Source: DATCJY01 sp036562565 (GTDB taxonomy: Bacteria; Bacteroidota; Bacteroidia; Flavobacteriales_D; Sanyastnellaceae). From it: a stretch of 64,000 nt of DNA. Below the pieces are notes generated by a model. That model saw only the letters and a program-made list of their open reading frames with translations, was not told the origin of the DNA and did not search any database. Position numbers and translations under genes: made by a program. Shown one piece after another: positions 35,185 through 44,189 of the stretch; the first letter of the stretch is position 1, and every line of letters begins with the position of its first letter. The stretch lies in NCBI GenBank assembly GCA_036562565.1, contig DATCJY010000018.1, forward strand, positions 17,720 to 81,719. The letters are read 5' to 3'.

Positions 35185-36393
35185 TCAAACATTTTGGGCA
35201 GCAATAAATGCTGTAGTCCAAGCAGCTTGAAAATTGAATCCTCCCGTAACGGCATCTATATCCAATACTTCACCGGCAAAATAGATACCGGGCAAGACCT
35301 TGCTTTGCATGGTGCGAAAATCCACTTCTTTAAGCGATATGCCACCGGCAGTTACAAACTCCTCTTTGAAAGTGCTTTTACCATTCACATTGAAGAAGGA
35401 GAAACAACAAGCCTCACCTATTCTTTCTAGTTGTTTGTTAGATACATCGGCCCACTTCGTTTCGAGCAGCTTAGGATCTTTGATAAGCAATCCTTGCCAT
35501 AAGCGCTGCGGAACTTTGATAGGGCTATAAGCCTTTACAAATTGTTTATGATGGTCTTGTTTCCACTCTTTGAGATAGTCCAAAATCGAATCGCGCGTAA
35601 AACGTGTATCCCAATTGATTCGGATATTAAAATTATAATCCACACCGGCCAGCTCACGAGCAGCGCGTGCGGAGAGCTTTAAGATACCTGGGCCACTCAT
35701 TCCCCAATGCGTAATGAGAACCGGACCTGTCTCCATAAATTTTGTTCCCTCAATCTTTACCTCGCATTGTGCCGCGGAAACACCCGCTAATCCATCAATC
35801 CGCTCATCTTTTATATTGAAAGTAAACAAGGAAGGAACCGGCTTGATTATCTCATGACCTTTAGAGCCAATCAAATCATATATCTGAGTACTGCTACCGG
35901 TAGTAATTATAATCGCATGGAATTCTTCTTTACTTCCATCCGAAAATTCAATCTCCCAATTATCGTTTATGCGATTAAAATTCTGCATGCCTCTTCCGGT
36001 GAAGAGTTTTACACCGACTTGGTTAGCTTCCCGTATGAAACAGTCGATAATGGTTTGGGAAGAATCAGTGATTGGAAAAACGCGGTTATCTTCTTCTATC
36101 TTGAGTGTCACTCCACGTTGCTCCAACCAATCGAACATATCTCCCGGCTGGAATACATGAAATGGACCTAGTAATTCTTTATGCCCCCGAGGATAGAACT
36201 TGACCAGCTCTCGCGGCTCAAAGCAAGCATGAGTCACATTGCAACGACCACCGCCACTTACTTTCACCTTGCCCAATACCTGTTTTGATTTTTCAAACAA
36301 GCATACTTCCCATTCATTATTTCGCTGAGCAACATTGATGGCGGCAAAAAAACCCGCAGCTCCACCACCGATTATTGCTATCCTCTTCGACAT
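35185..36393 (-). CDS. HI0933/BaiN-like NAD(P)/FAD-dependent flavoprotein
   Basis: A 402-residue flavoprotein of the HI0933 family. The N-terminal dinucleotide fold is IAIIGGGAAGFFAAIN, followed by EKSKQVLGKVKVSGGGRCNVTHA, the hallmark of the family. The second FAD contact is IITTGSSTQIY and the C-terminal FAD site is PGIYFAGEVLDIDAVTGGFNFQAAWTTAF. Members include BaiN, a proposed flavoprotein reductase, but most have unknown substrates; the family is nearly universal in bacteria. It stands alone on the minus strand. The start is fixed by the glycine-rich motif at residues 8-13. Confidence 0.88.
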   Translation of the reverse strand: MSKRIAIIGGGAAGFFAAINVAQRNNEWEVCLFEKSKQVLGKVKVSGGGRCNVTHACFEPRELVKFYPRGHKELLGPFHVFQPGDMFDWLEQRGVTLKIEEDNRVFPITDSSQTIIDCFIREANQVGVKLFTGRGMQNFNRINDNWEIEFSDGSKEEFHAIIITTGSSTQIYDLIGSKGHEIIKPVPSLFTFNIKDERIDGLAGVSAAQCEVKIEGTKFMETGPVLITHWGMSGPGILKLSARAARELAGVDYNFNIRINWDTRFTRDSILDYLKEWKQDHHKQFVKAYSPIKVPQRLWQGLLIKDPKLLETKWADVSNKQLERIGEACCFSFFNVNGKSTFKEEFVTAGGISLKEVDFRTMQSKVLPGIYFAGEVLDIDAVTGGFNFQAAWTTAFIAAQNV

Positions 36394-36854
36394 GCCGCGA
36401 ATATGTCTATAAAATAAGTTTTAGCAAATAGGCAAGAATAAATGAACCGGCAACACTCAAGTCAATTGCGCTGAATCACTTACGCAATCAAGCTTTCCGG
36501 ATTTGGTGTGAACGATATAAGACAAGGTAGAAAAACTGTAATGGGTTGGCACGGGCCACCTATCAATTTTGCTCCATTGAATTTTGAAAACGATAAAAGC
36601 ATTTAAAACATAGATAGAATGCTAACAAGAGGCAATGTTAGGATGGATGTAGTCAAGCTGATTATGTTGTCCTAATCAAGGGGCATTGTTTCGGTAACAT
36701 TCTATCTATCTTCTTCAAGATAAAATTATCTTAATACAGCAGGAAAATGGAAGTGTCATATAGCACTTAAACTCTGTATGGCACTCCATTTTTTCTCCCC
36801 TCCAATTCGCTTTTCCCCTAAATTTTAATTACGAAAAAATTAAAAACTAGTTAT
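36394..36854. other. Intergenic region holding a long nested hairpin
   Basis: 461 bases between divergent genes with no credible ORF. The left 200 bases show nothing notable. A 100-base nested inverted repeat occupies 36610-36709, and a smaller AAGATAA/TTATCTT hairpin lies at 36717-36732. An A/T-rich stretch follows before the PorT-like gene. Confidence 0.7.
36610..36709. repeat. 100-nt nested inverted repeat (possible structured RNA or MITE)
   Basis: ATAGATAGAATG at 36610-36621 pairs perfectly with CATTCTATCTAT at 36698-36709. The helix continues with mismatches to CAATG/CATTG (36633-36637 with 36684-36688), then TTAGGA/TCCTAA (36638-36643 with 36670-36675), then AGTCA/TGATT (36651-36655 with 36659-36663). 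No U-run follows, so it is not a simple terminator. It could be a non-coding RNA or a degenerate small mobile element. Confidence 0.75.
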
Positions 36855-37496
36855 ATGAACAAGGTAATCACATCCCTATTCTTTGTTGCCGCAATGTTTG
36901 CTGGCACAACCGTTCTGGCTCAAAGCAATTCAGATTTCAATGATAAAGTAACGTTTGGTTTGAAAGCCGGTATCAACAGCTCTAATGTATATGACGAAAA
37001 AGGCGAAGACTTTGAAGGAGATCCTAAGATAGGTTTTGTAGCAGGTGGTTTCGTTGGTATTCCTCTTGGCGAATTCTTCGGCATCCAACCGGAAGTATTG
37101 TTCTCGCAAAAAGGGTACTCTCGTTCCGGCCGCATCTTGACTCAGGATTATGAGTTCAAGCACACTACCAATCATCTGGATATTCCAATCCAGCTGCAAA
37201 TCCGTCCGATACCTGCACTGACAATTCTTGCAGGTCCTCAATTTTCTTATATCGTTTCAAAGAAAGATGAATTGAAAATTGGCGGCAACACTACCGGCAA
37301 TGTGGAAGATTTTGACAATAAAAACCTGCGCAAAAACAGTTTGGGAGTAGTTGGCGGATTGGACATCAATATCTCTCATCTTGTAATTGGAGCGCGTGTA
37401 GGCTGGGATTTGCAAGACAACAAAGGCGATGGCACGAGCACCAACCCGAGATATAAAAACCGTTGGGTGCAGCTCACTGCCGGCATTCGCTTTTAA
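36855..37496 (+). CDS. PorT-like outer-membrane beta-barrel protein
   Basis: A 213-residue protein with a signal peptide (MNKVITSLFFVAAMFAGTTVLAQ) and an eight-strand-like barrel of the outer-membrane beta-barrel/PorT group: FGLKAGINSSNVYD, GFVAGGFVGIPLGEFFGIQPEVLFSQKG, LDIPIQLQIRP, ILAGPQFSYIVSKKD and the terminal strand WVQLTAGIRF. Such barrels are very common in Bacteroidota and mostly of unknown function; it should not be equated with T9SS PorT itself. The next gene also encodes a barrel and lies 40 bases downstream. Confidence 0.85.
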   Translation: MNKVITSLFFVAAMFAGTTVLAQSNSDFNDKVTFGLKAGINSSNVYDEKGEDFEGDPKIGFVAGGFVGIPLGEFFGIQPEVLFSQKGYSRSGRILTQDYEFKHTTNHLDIPIQLQIRPIPALTILAGPQFSYIVSKKDELKIGGNTTGNVEDFDNKNLRKNSLGVVGGLDINISHLVIGARVGWDLQDNKGDGTSTNPRYKNRWVQLTAGIRF

Positions 37497-37536
37497 ATAA
37501 CTCAGGTATTTAATTCAATTTAATTTCTCCTTGATT

Positions 37537-38082
37537 ATGGTAAATAAATATGTGTTCGTACTGGTGATGTTGATTTCTGCATCACTTGGATTGCAGGCTC
37601 AGGAACGCTATGGCAAAACTGCTAACCTTGGTGTTGGATTGGGGTATTATGGTTATTTGGGCCGCAGTGTACCGGCTTTTCATTTCAACTATGAATTTGA
37701 TGTAGCTCCGAGTTTCACACTTGCGCCCTTTGTAGGTCTTCACACCTATCGCCATGAATACCACAAAGGCAATCCCCATCACCTCCATTACTGGTACAGA
37801 CAAACAGTGATACCAATAGGTGGTAAAGCGACATACTATTTTGACCAAATTCTGGAGGCAGGAAAAGATTGGGATTTCTACTTGGCCGGCTCCTTGGGTT
37901 TTGCTGTTATCCGCACAACTTGGAGCAGCAACTATCCGGGTGATCGCACCATTCACGGTGGCCCTAGTAACCTCTATTGGGATGCACACATTGGTGCTGA
38001 ATATCACATCAATAGCAAGGTGGGATTATTTCTGGACCTCTCCACCGGTGTATCAACTTTTGGAATCGCTATTCACAATTGA
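37537..38082 (+). CDS. Outer-membrane beta-barrel protein, unknown family
   Basis: A 181-residue exported protein. Signal peptide MVNKYVFVLVMLISASLGLQAQ. The mature chain is rich in aromatic and Gly residues with alternating strands (NLGVGLGYYGYLG, FHFNYEFDVAPSFTLAPFVGLHTYRH, WDFYLAGSLGFAVIRTTW, WDAHIGAEYHINSKVGLFLDLSTG), so it is probably a small outer-membrane barrel. An ATG at 37537 is preferred to an in-frame TTG six bases earlier. It follows the PorT-like gene and precedes a bidirectional terminator. Confidence 0.75.
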   Translation: MVNKYVFVLVMLISASLGLQAQERYGKTANLGVGLGYYGYLGRSVPAFHFNYEFDVAPSFTLAPFVGLHTYRHEYHKGNPHHLHYWYRQTVIPIGGKATYYFDQILEAGKDWDFYLAGSLGFAVIRTTWSSNYPGDRTIHGGPSNLYWDAHIGAEYHINSKVGLFLDLSTGVSTFGIAIHN

Positions 38083-38095
38083 CCATAAACGTGAT

Positions 38096-38133
38096 AAAAA
38101 GGCCTCCCTTCTCATCGAAGCGGAGGCCTTTTT
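38096..38133. terminator. Bidirectional terminator
   Basis: AAAAAGGCCTCC at 38096-38107 pairs perfectly with GGAGGCCTTTTT at 38122-38133 around a 14-base loop. It separates the plus-strand barrel gene from the minus-strand acetyltransferase gene. Confidence 0.9.
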
Positions 38134-38137
38134 AATT

Positions 38138-38815
38138 TCATTCCTCTGAGTTCAATTGACGGAATGTTGCGATATCAAGAAAAGCATCTTTATTTTTCTT
38201 CAGCCATTCAATATCTTTTTCCCACCAACGTGATTTCATGAGGAGCTCTATGGTTTCATCATCAAAACGGTACCGTATAAGTTTTGCCGGTACACCTCCA
38301 ACGATGGTATAAGGTTCTACATCTTTCGTTACAACCGAACCGGCAGCAACAATGGCTCCATCACCAATCTTTACTCCGGTCTTTACCACCGCTCTTGCTC
38401 CTATCCAAACATCATTGCCAATCTCTGTAGTTGGAAATTCATCGAATAATTCCTTTTCCACAATTACAGGATTGGATTGTCCACGCATCGAGTAAAAGAT
38501 TGGATGTGTAGATACAAATTGCTTGGAAGGATGTTCGCCTAAACCAATGAGTACCTGTGGACCAATGCTAGTAAAGCTTCCAACATTAGCCGAATACACT
38601 TGTGATTCCCTTCCTACATAGGTGTATGAACCGAACCTTGCATCCCGTACACGGGCAAACTTGTAGATTGTATTGTAATGACTGAACTGTGTGCGTGTGA
38701 TTTCACACAAATATTCCATGCGCAGGTGTCTACCTGCATACTTGAACTTGTACATCAACCACTTCAACACCCATCTGAGCCAAACTGTAATTGGATTCTT
38801 TACAACTATCTCCAT
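38138..38815 (-). CDS. CatB/xenobiotic acyltransferase-type O-acetyltransferase
   Basis: A 225-residue left-handed beta-helix acetyltransferase. The hexapeptide repeats are clear in IGNDVWIGARAVVKTGVKIGDGAIVAAGSVVTKDV, and the catalytic His region is GLGEHPSKQFVSTHP. The C-terminal VGGVPAKLIRYRF is typical of the CatB/VatD branch. Members acetylate hydroxyls of sugars or antibiotics with acetyl-CoA. Its position at the edge of a glycan gene region suggests acetylation of a surface polysaccharide rather than drug resistance. Its ATG lies 3 bases from the stop of the MptE-like gene, so the two are co-transcribed. Confidence 0.85.
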   Translation of the reverse strand: MEIVVKNPITVWLRWVLKWLMYKFKYAGRHLRMEYLCEITRTQFSHYNTIYKFARVRDARFGSYTYVGRESQVYSANVGSFTSIGPQVLIGLGEHPSKQFVSTHPIFYSMRGQSNPVIVEKELFDEFPTTEIGNDVWIGARAVVKTGVKIGDGAIVAAGSVVTKDVEPYTIVGGVPAKLIRYRFDDETIELLMKSRWWEKDIEWLKKNKDAFLDIATFRQLNSEE

Positions 38816-38818
38816 GGT

Positions 38819-39685
38819 TTAGATTTTAATTCGTTTAAATGCATCAATAAATGAAAACTCAGATGCATTGCTTATCTGTACACCGCGTGATTGTGCATAG
38901 CGCTGAACATTGAAGTATCCAGCAAATACCTTGGCCCATGCGATAAAAATTTCATCCATTCGAAACACTTCTTTAGAGTGTGTGAGTTTATAAAAAGGCA
39001 CATAGGTCATTGTTTCCACATTCTCATTGAAATGCACTTGGCGCACACTCACCACATTGTCTTCTGTCACGTGCAGTTGTTCATGCCAATTGTGGTCGGC
39101 CCCGAAGAGTTCAATTTCTTTATACCCCAATTGCACAGCCATAAATGTCGCTGCAACCAATACATTTTGGCATTGAGGCATAGCCCATCCCATCTTGTAG
39201 AGGAAATGGCCTACACTTTCAAAGCCTTTATAAACGGTGTAATTAAAGTAATGGACATGTATGAATTTATTCTCCGCAATTCGTTCCATTATGGGAGAAT
39301 TGCGACTTTCAAACGGGATAAACAAGTTCATCGGCCAAGCAGTGCGCACCAACATCGGTTCCCAAGTTTTCATGATGGTGGGATGATTGGTGAGCCAAAA
39401 AGCCGGGTCTAAAATGACATAGTGTTTCGGCTTCAGTTCAAGGAACTCTTCGGTTGCCGCAAAGGCATTGACGGCTATATGATCATGCTGCAGCATATAG
39501 CTCTGGTGTTTTTGCAGGGACACCTTCAAAGAAGGCCCTGTGCCCAACACAAGACACTTGTTTTGCTTTACTTCAGGTAAACGAACATGGAACTTAGACT
39601 TCCACAATACTTTGGCCAATGACAATCCGGTGCCAATGCAGTTAGAAACAAATTCAGTGGTTCGTTTGTAAATCCCTTCTGTCAT
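38819..39685 (-). CDS. 6-hydroxymethylpterin diphosphokinase MptE-like protein (DUF115)
   Basis: A 288-residue protein. The motif CLVLGTGPSLKVSLQKHQ near residue 36, then an AVNAFAATEEFLELKPKHYVILDPAF segment and the C-terminal half GYKEIELFGADHNWHE, resemble DUF115/MptE-like proteins. In bacteria these are usually found in flagellin glycosylation or LPS clusters, where they have sugar-transferase-like roles. A much longer frame runs through to 40207, but its N-terminal part lies on the opposite strand of the glycosyltransferase gene and codes for a low-quality sequence. ATG 39685 (MTEGIYKRT) is therefore chosen. It is divergent from the GT2 gene. Confidence 0.75.
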   Translation of the reverse strand: MTEGIYKRTTEFVSNCIGTGLSLAKVLWKSKFHVRLPEVKQNKCLVLGTGPSLKVSLQKHQSYMLQHDHIAVNAFAATEEFLELKPKHYVILDPAFWLTNHPTIMKTWEPMLVRTAWPMNLFIPFESRNSPIMERIAENKFIHVHYFNYTVYKGFESVGHFLYKMGWAMPQCQNVLVAATFMAVQLGYKEIELFGADHNWHEQLHVTEDNVVSVRQVHFNENVETMTYVPFYKLTHSKEVFRMDEIFIAWAKVFAGYFNVQRYAQSRGVQISNASEFSFIDAFKRIKI

Positions 39686-39751
39686 ATTGCGTAAAAGTAT
39701 TGGTAGCACACCGTTTATATGTACTCTTGCAGCAAGATATTCAACGCTCAT

Positions 39752-40504
39752 ATGTCGAATACGCCCAAAGTCAGTATCATCACCGTAGTCTATAATGCAG
39801 AATTGCTCATCGAGCGCACGCTCAGGAGCATTCTTCAACAAACATATCAGAACCTTGAATGCGTTATTGTAGATGGCCTCTCTACCGATGCGACACTGGA
39901 ACGAGTGGCGGCATTCAACGACCCTCGCATCCATGTACACTCTGAACGCGACAAAGGAATTTATGATGCGATGAACAAAGGACAGCAACGCGCTACGGGC
40001 GAATACATTATGTTCATCAATGCCGGAGATGAACTTTATGACCACAATACAATAGCGATGATGTTGGCAACCGCCCCTCATGCGGATGTCTATTACGGCA
40101 ACACAGCCGTTGTGAATGATGCCGGTGAAATTTTGGGGGAACGCAGGTTGTCTCCTCCGAAACAGTTGAACTGGCGCAGCTTGCGCTATGGCATGTGTGT
40201 ATCGCATCAGTCCATCATGGCGCGCAGGTCATTGGCTCCTGACTACAATCTGAAATACAAAATCAGTGCAGACATCGATTGGACCATCCGCTTATTGAAG
40301 AATGCCAACCATGTGGTGAATTGTCATCAATTCGTTTCCAAATTTCTTGAAGGTGGGGTTTCTACTTCCCGCAGGAAGCAAGGACTGAAAGAGCGTTTTC
40401 AAATCATGATGGAACACTTTGGCATTGTTACCACCATCATGAGTCATGTCTATATCTGCTTCCGCTATGTGGGACATCTCTTTACAAAGCGCACCATGAC
40501 TTAA
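39752..40504 (+). CDS. Family 2 glycosyltransferase
   Basis: A 250-residue GT-A fold enzyme. The N-terminal VSIITVVYNAELLIERTLRSI, then VDGLSTDAT, SERDKGIYDAMNKG and MFINAGDEL (the D-x-D-type site) are standard GT2 motifs, and the Asp at 'HYKISADIDW' lies in the acceptor region. It transfers a sugar from a nucleotide donor onto a surface glycan. Start ATG 39752 (MSNTPKVS) is chosen at the first family-like residue. It lies alone on the plus strand inside a minus-strand glycan block, with its 3' end 2 bases from the DUF2147 stop. Confidence 0.9.
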   Translation: MSNTPKVSIITVVYNAELLIERTLRSILQQTYQNLECVIVDGLSTDATLERVAAFNDPRIHVHSERDKGIYDAMNKGQQRATGEYIMFINAGDELYDHNTIAMMLATAPHADVYYGNTAVVNDAGEILGERRLSPPKQLNWRSLRYGMCVSHQSIMARRSLAPDYNLKYKISADIDWTIRLLKNANHVVNCHQFVSKFLEGGVSTSRRKQGLKERFQIMMEHFGIVTTIMSHVYICFRYVGHLFTKRTMT

Positions 40505-40506
40505 TG

Positions 40507-40932
40507 CTATTGCAGGCGGTGCCATGTTTGGGTGCGATATAGGAATCCCCAATAACCACGCACTTGCAATTTGTGCTTGTCGTTGGGATCGAGCCACATT
40601 TCGCAATTATAGACCTTGCCTTTCTTAGGGTCACAGATGGAACCGTTCTTATAAAACCCATCAACCAACTCCATATCGCGCATGATGACCATGCCTTTAA
40701 CCGGCTTGTTCTTGCGGTCATCGGTACACTTCACGCATAAAGGCTCCGGGTCCTCACCGGGTTCCCTGTACAACTCTATGATGCGACCATAGAGCTTACC
40801 GGTCTGCTCATATATCTCCACAATGGAGCGCGCTTTACCAGTTTCATCATCCATCGTTTTCCATTTGCCCACAATTTGAGCAGGTAGCGCAAGCGATGCA
40901 AAAAGCGCGATGAGCAGAGAGAAGTATTTCAT
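40507..40932 (-). CDS. DUF2147 domain protein, exported
   Basis: A 141-residue exported protein with signal peptide MKYFSLLIALFASLALPAQ and then the DUF2147 pattern: IVGKWKTMDDETGKARSIVEIYE, GKLYGRIIELY, LCVKCTDDRKNKPVKGMVIMRDM and the closing WLDPNDKHKLQVRGYWGFLYRTQTW. The fold is a lipocalin-like beta-barrel. Function unknown. Its ATG overlaps the YihY gene stop by four bases, so they form one operon. Only the signal and the family pattern support the call. Confidence 0.88.
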   Translation of the reverse strand: MKYFSLLIALFASLALPAQIVGKWKTMDDETGKARSIVEIYEQTGKLYGRIIELYREPGEDPEPLCVKCTDDRKNKPVKGMVIMRDMELVDGFYKNGSICDPKKGKVYNCEMWLDPNDKHKLQVRGYWGFLYRTQTWHRLQ

Positions 40933-41927
40933 GATTTTTCTTCTTTGAATGAGTTTTTGATTGGAGGCTCCGGAGGTGGTGGTGGTGGCGGAATACTCTT
41001 CTTCGCTTTGCGAATGCTCACGTTGAGATCATATCCCATCAGCACAATCATACAGTTGAAGTTCAACCATATCAATAAAACCATCAACGTTCCAAGAGAG
41101 CCATAGAGTTTGTTATATGTAGCAAAATTGTTTACGAAGTATGCAAATCCTATGGATGTAATAACGAACACAAAGGTTGCCAAGGTGGCCCCTACGTTAA
41201 AAAAGCGCCATCTGCGCCATCTCTTGCCCAAGCCTACGTTATACAATGTACTGATGATGGAATATATCAGAAACACCGAAATCATCCACTTGGCAATATT
41301 AAGCAATGGGATAAATCCAGCATCTCCTATGATGCCCAGATCATGCAAGTAATTGAAGACATAACCACTGAAAGCCATGATACTGACGGCAACAACCAAC
41401 AATAATCCTAAGATGAAAATGAGAATGATACTGGCAATGCGCATAATAAAGGCGTTGCCCTTTTCCTCAGAGAAATAACTACCGCTGAAACCAATCAACA
41501 CGGCATTGATACTGTTGGAAGCATAATAAATCACCAATACAAAACCCAATGACAGCAAGGTGCTGTGTTTGGTATTGATAAGGTCATTGAGTGTGGATTC
41601 AAACAATGAGAAGGTATCTCCCGGAAAGAAACCGCGAATGCTATCAAACAGTGATTGCTGAAAATTGGGAATGGGGATATAAGGTATCAGTGACAACAAC
41701 AAGATGATACCCGGAAAAAATGCAAGAAACAATCGGAAAGAAATGGCAGAGGCACGAGTAGCCACTTGCCCTTTCATAAGCGCTTCAATAAAGAAGCGCG
41801 ATACCTGATAAAGTGACAGACCTTGCATTCCAGGAGGTTTCACACTCTCCAGAAAAGCAATCGTCTTGCGCACCGGCCAAAGGCGCATCACTACATCCGT
41901 ACGTTTCTTTACTGACTTCTGCTCCAC
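40929..41927 (-). CDS. YihY/virulence factor BrkB-family membrane protein
   Basis: A 332-residue membrane protein with about six helices. The family motif RFFLAFFPGIILLLSLIPYIPIP lies near residue 70, and the later stretch is WRFFNVGATLATFVFVITSIGFAYFVNNFATYNKLYGSLGTLMVLLIWL. The family was once called RNase BN, wrongly, and its transport role is not settled. The tail ends with a run of seven Pro residues before EPPIKNSF, an unusual low-complexity end that may be a binding segment. It is in an operon with DUF2147. Confidence 0.88.
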   Translation of the reverse strand: MEQKSVKKRTDVVMRLWPVRKTIAFLESVKPPGMQGLSLYQVSRFFIEALMKGQVATRASAISFRLFLAFFPGIILLLSLIPYIPIPNFQQSLFDSIRGFFPGDTFSLFESTLNDLINTKHSTLLSLGFVLVIYYASNSINAVLIGFSGSYFSEEKGNAFIMRIASIILIFILGLLLVVAVSIMAFSGYVFNYLHDLGIIGDAGFIPLLNIAKWMISVFLIYSIISTLYNVGLGKRWRRWRFFNVGATLATFVFVITSIGFAYFVNNFATYNKLYGSLGTLMVLLIWLNFNCMIVLMGYDLNVSIRKAKKSIPPPPPPPEPPIKNSFKEEKS

Positions 41928-41974
41928 GCTTTATTTCAAAAACTTACAAACCGTTTTTTTCAAATATGAGTCAA

Positions 41975-42823
41975 TTACATCGCTTTGAGACTCAAATCCA
42001 AACTATTGATTTGATGAGTCAAAGCTCCCATAGAGATATAATCCACTCCGCACAAGGCATACTCGCGCACATTGGCTTCTGTGATTCCGCCACTTGCCTC
42101 GGTTTCCACTCGACCATTGATAAACTGAACGGCTTCTTTCATGCGCTCTGTATCGAAGTTGTCCAACATGATGCGGAATACTAAAGGTGATTGCAACGCT
42201 TCTTTCACTTCCTCCAGGTTGCGGGCTTCCACTTCTACTTTCAACTTCTTGCCCGTTGCCTCCAGATAGTTCTTCACATTCTCCAATGCAGCAGTAATAC
42301 CACCCGAAAAATCTGCATGATTGTCCTTTATCATAATCATATCATAAAGGCCAAAGCGGTGATTGACACCGCCACCAATCTTAACGGCCAACTTCTCGAA
42401 GTAACGAAAGCCCGGAGTTGTCTTGCGTGTATCGAGTAGTTTGCACTTGGTATCTTCAATGAGGCTTTGAATGCGATGCGTCTTGGTAGCAATGCCGGAC
42501 ATACGCTGCATAATATTGAGAGCAAGACGTTCACCAATGGTAATGCTGCGAGCCGAGCCACTCAGATAGAAAGCTATATCTCCCGGTTTTATCTGAGCTC
42601 CGTCATCCAACACTTTTTCAAAAACCAATGACGGATCCACAGCGCGAAACACTTCGCGTGCTATATCCACTCCGGCCAAAATGCCTGCTTCTTTTACCAG
42701 AAGGCGAGCTTTGCCTGTTGCTTCCTTAGGAATGGTAGAGAGTGTAGTATGGTCTCCATCGCCCAAGTCCTCAGCCAATGCCGATTGGATGAATTTTTCG
42801 ATATAGTCTTTAGAGTATTCCAT
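41975..42823 (-). CDS. nadC: Nicotinate-nucleotide pyrophosphorylase NadC
   Basis: A 282-residue quinolinate phosphoribosyltransferase. Motifs: EDLGDGDHT at the N-terminus, RMSGIATKTHRI, LDTRKTTPGFRYFEKLAVKIGGGVNHR, IKDNH, VEVEARNLEE and the final YISMGALTHQINSLDLSLK. It makes nicotinate mononucleotide from quinolinate and PRPP, with release of CO2, in NAD synthesis. Length is normal. It sits between YihY and O-antigen genes and is not part of the glycan set by function; no nadA or nadB is near. Confidence 0.95.
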   Translation of the reverse strand: MEYSKDYIEKFIQSALAEDLGDGDHTTLSTIPKEATGKARLLVKEAGILAGVDIAREVFRAVDPSLVFEKVLDDGAQIKPGDIAFYLSGSARSITIGERLALNIMQRMSGIATKTHRIQSLIEDTKCKLLDTRKTTPGFRYFEKLAVKIGGGVNHRFGLYDMIMIKDNHADFSGGITAALENVKNYLEATGKKLKVEVEARNLEEVKEALQSPLVFRIMLDNFDTERMKEAVQFINGRVETEASGGITEANVREYALCGVDYISMGALTHQINSLDLSLKAM

Positions 42824-42848
42824 GTCAATGTTTTTTTAAGAATGAATT

Positions 42849-44150
42849 TTAAGGAGTTAGTACCGCAGGTTGGCCATCACCGTTCAGTGTATTAGCCCTT
42901 TCCTCCTCTGCGGCTGCATTGCTTCTAAGCACTCCCCTATTCCTCAGAGAAGTGAAATAATACAACCAGATAAAGAACGGCAATCCATTGATGAAATAGT
43001 GTCCTTGGCGCAGCAAGTACAGCACGATAACCATCAAACAAGAGTTGGAGATTACCCAGAACTCAGGCTGAGCGGAGCGTTTCTTGGACAACCAATGACG
43101 AAACAAGAACACTATCATGATGGTAAGACCATATAGTCCTGTCTCCGACATCAAGCGCAAAAACATAGAGTTAGCATCAGCTCTATTGAATTCAAGCTGC
43201 ACGGCTCCTTCTACATTGGTAAGGGAGTATTTATCAAATGCAATGCTATGAGAGCCAAGTCCTGTTCCGAACAACGGATTGCGTTTGAAGTTTTCCCAAG
43301 CTACGTGATTGTTGTTATACAACACGAAACTACTTCCATGCACATCGTAGCTGTAAATATTCTCTGAAGTATAAATATCAATGGTACTGTCCCAACGAAT
43401 TCTGAAATCCGGTACATTCTCATAAGCCCAGTTAGCAGACAATATGATGATAGGAATGAAGAAAAGCGAATAGCGAATTACGCCATAGTTAATCATTAGG
43501 AAGACAATGGATAGCATAACACCGATATATGCAACTCCGGAGGAGGTGAGTATATAAGTGATGATGATGAGTGCACTCATGAGCTTAGAAATGTAAATCG
43601 GTTTTCTAGATATCCAATTGTATAAGCTCGTAAAGAAAGCCGGAGCCATTGTTGCACCATAATAGGCCGGTTCGGAAAACACCGAATTCAATCGCATTCC
43701 GAAACCTCCGGTTACCACTCCCCATTTATTAAAGAGCCATCCGTAATTATATCCTCGTACAAAACCCACTTGAAACGATACGAACTGAACGAATCCAATG
43801 ATGGCGACAATTACAGCCGCTTTCATGTATAACCTGTAAATCTGAGTTACATCAAATTGATAATCCTGCAGGACCCAGTAATAGAATACCATACATGCCA
43901 GATAACCAATAAAGATTTTAAAAAACAGCATATAGGTATTGAACTCCAGCGTTACATATACTAAACCAATGAGCAACAAGGGTAAAAACAAAAACACCGG
44001 CAATCTCGGTATTCCGAAACGCATCAAATAAAACGGTGTAAAAATCAGGTATATCACATAGGCCCAATAAACCTCAAATGGTTCTTTGAGTAGCAAAGCT
44101 GAGTAAGCAAAAATGCTTCCTATGAGTAATACATTCTTAATGCGTTGCAT
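42849..44150 (-). CDS. O-antigen ligase/polymerase-like membrane protein
   Basis: A 433-residue integral membrane protein with about ten to twelve hydrophobic segments and one large periplasmic loop of about residues 230-340. The loop contains the GTGLGSHSIAF-type segment seen in Wzy/WaaL proteins (family motif 'G.GxGs'). Sequence varies greatly in this family, so the choice between polymerase and ligase cannot be made. It is part of the minus-strand glycan set with two GT4 genes upstream. Confidence 0.75.
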   Translation of the reverse strand: MQRIKNVLLIGSIFAYSALLLKEPFEVYWAYVIYLIFTPFYLMRFGIPRLPVFLFLPLLLIGLVYVTLEFNTYMLFFKIFIGYLACMVFYYWVLQDYQFDVTQIYRLYMKAAVIVAIIGFVQFVSFQVGFVRGYNYGWLFNKWGVVTGGFGMRLNSVFSEPAYYGATMAPAFFTSLYNWISRKPIYISKLMSALIIITYILTSSGVAYIGVMLSIVFLMINYGVIRYSLFFIPIIILSANWAYENVPDFRIRWDSTIDIYTSENIYSYDVHGSSFVLYNNNHVAWENFKRNPLFGTGLGSHSIAFDKYSLTNVEGAVQLEFNRADANSMFLRLMSETGLYGLTIMIVFLFRHWLSKKRSAQPEFWVISNSCLMVIVLYLLRQGHYFINGLPFFIWLYYFTSLRNRGVLRSNAAAEEERANTLNGDGQPAVLTP

Positions 44151-44189
44151 AACTATGGTACCTGCGGCTACAGCCGTGCTTCTCTTAAT

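Noticed and set aside
39686..40207. Minus-strand extension of the MptE-like frame up to 40207 (a 462-residue reading)
   Set aside because: It lies antisense to a well-supported GT2 gene and has no family similarity; the MptE-like protein begins well at 39685.
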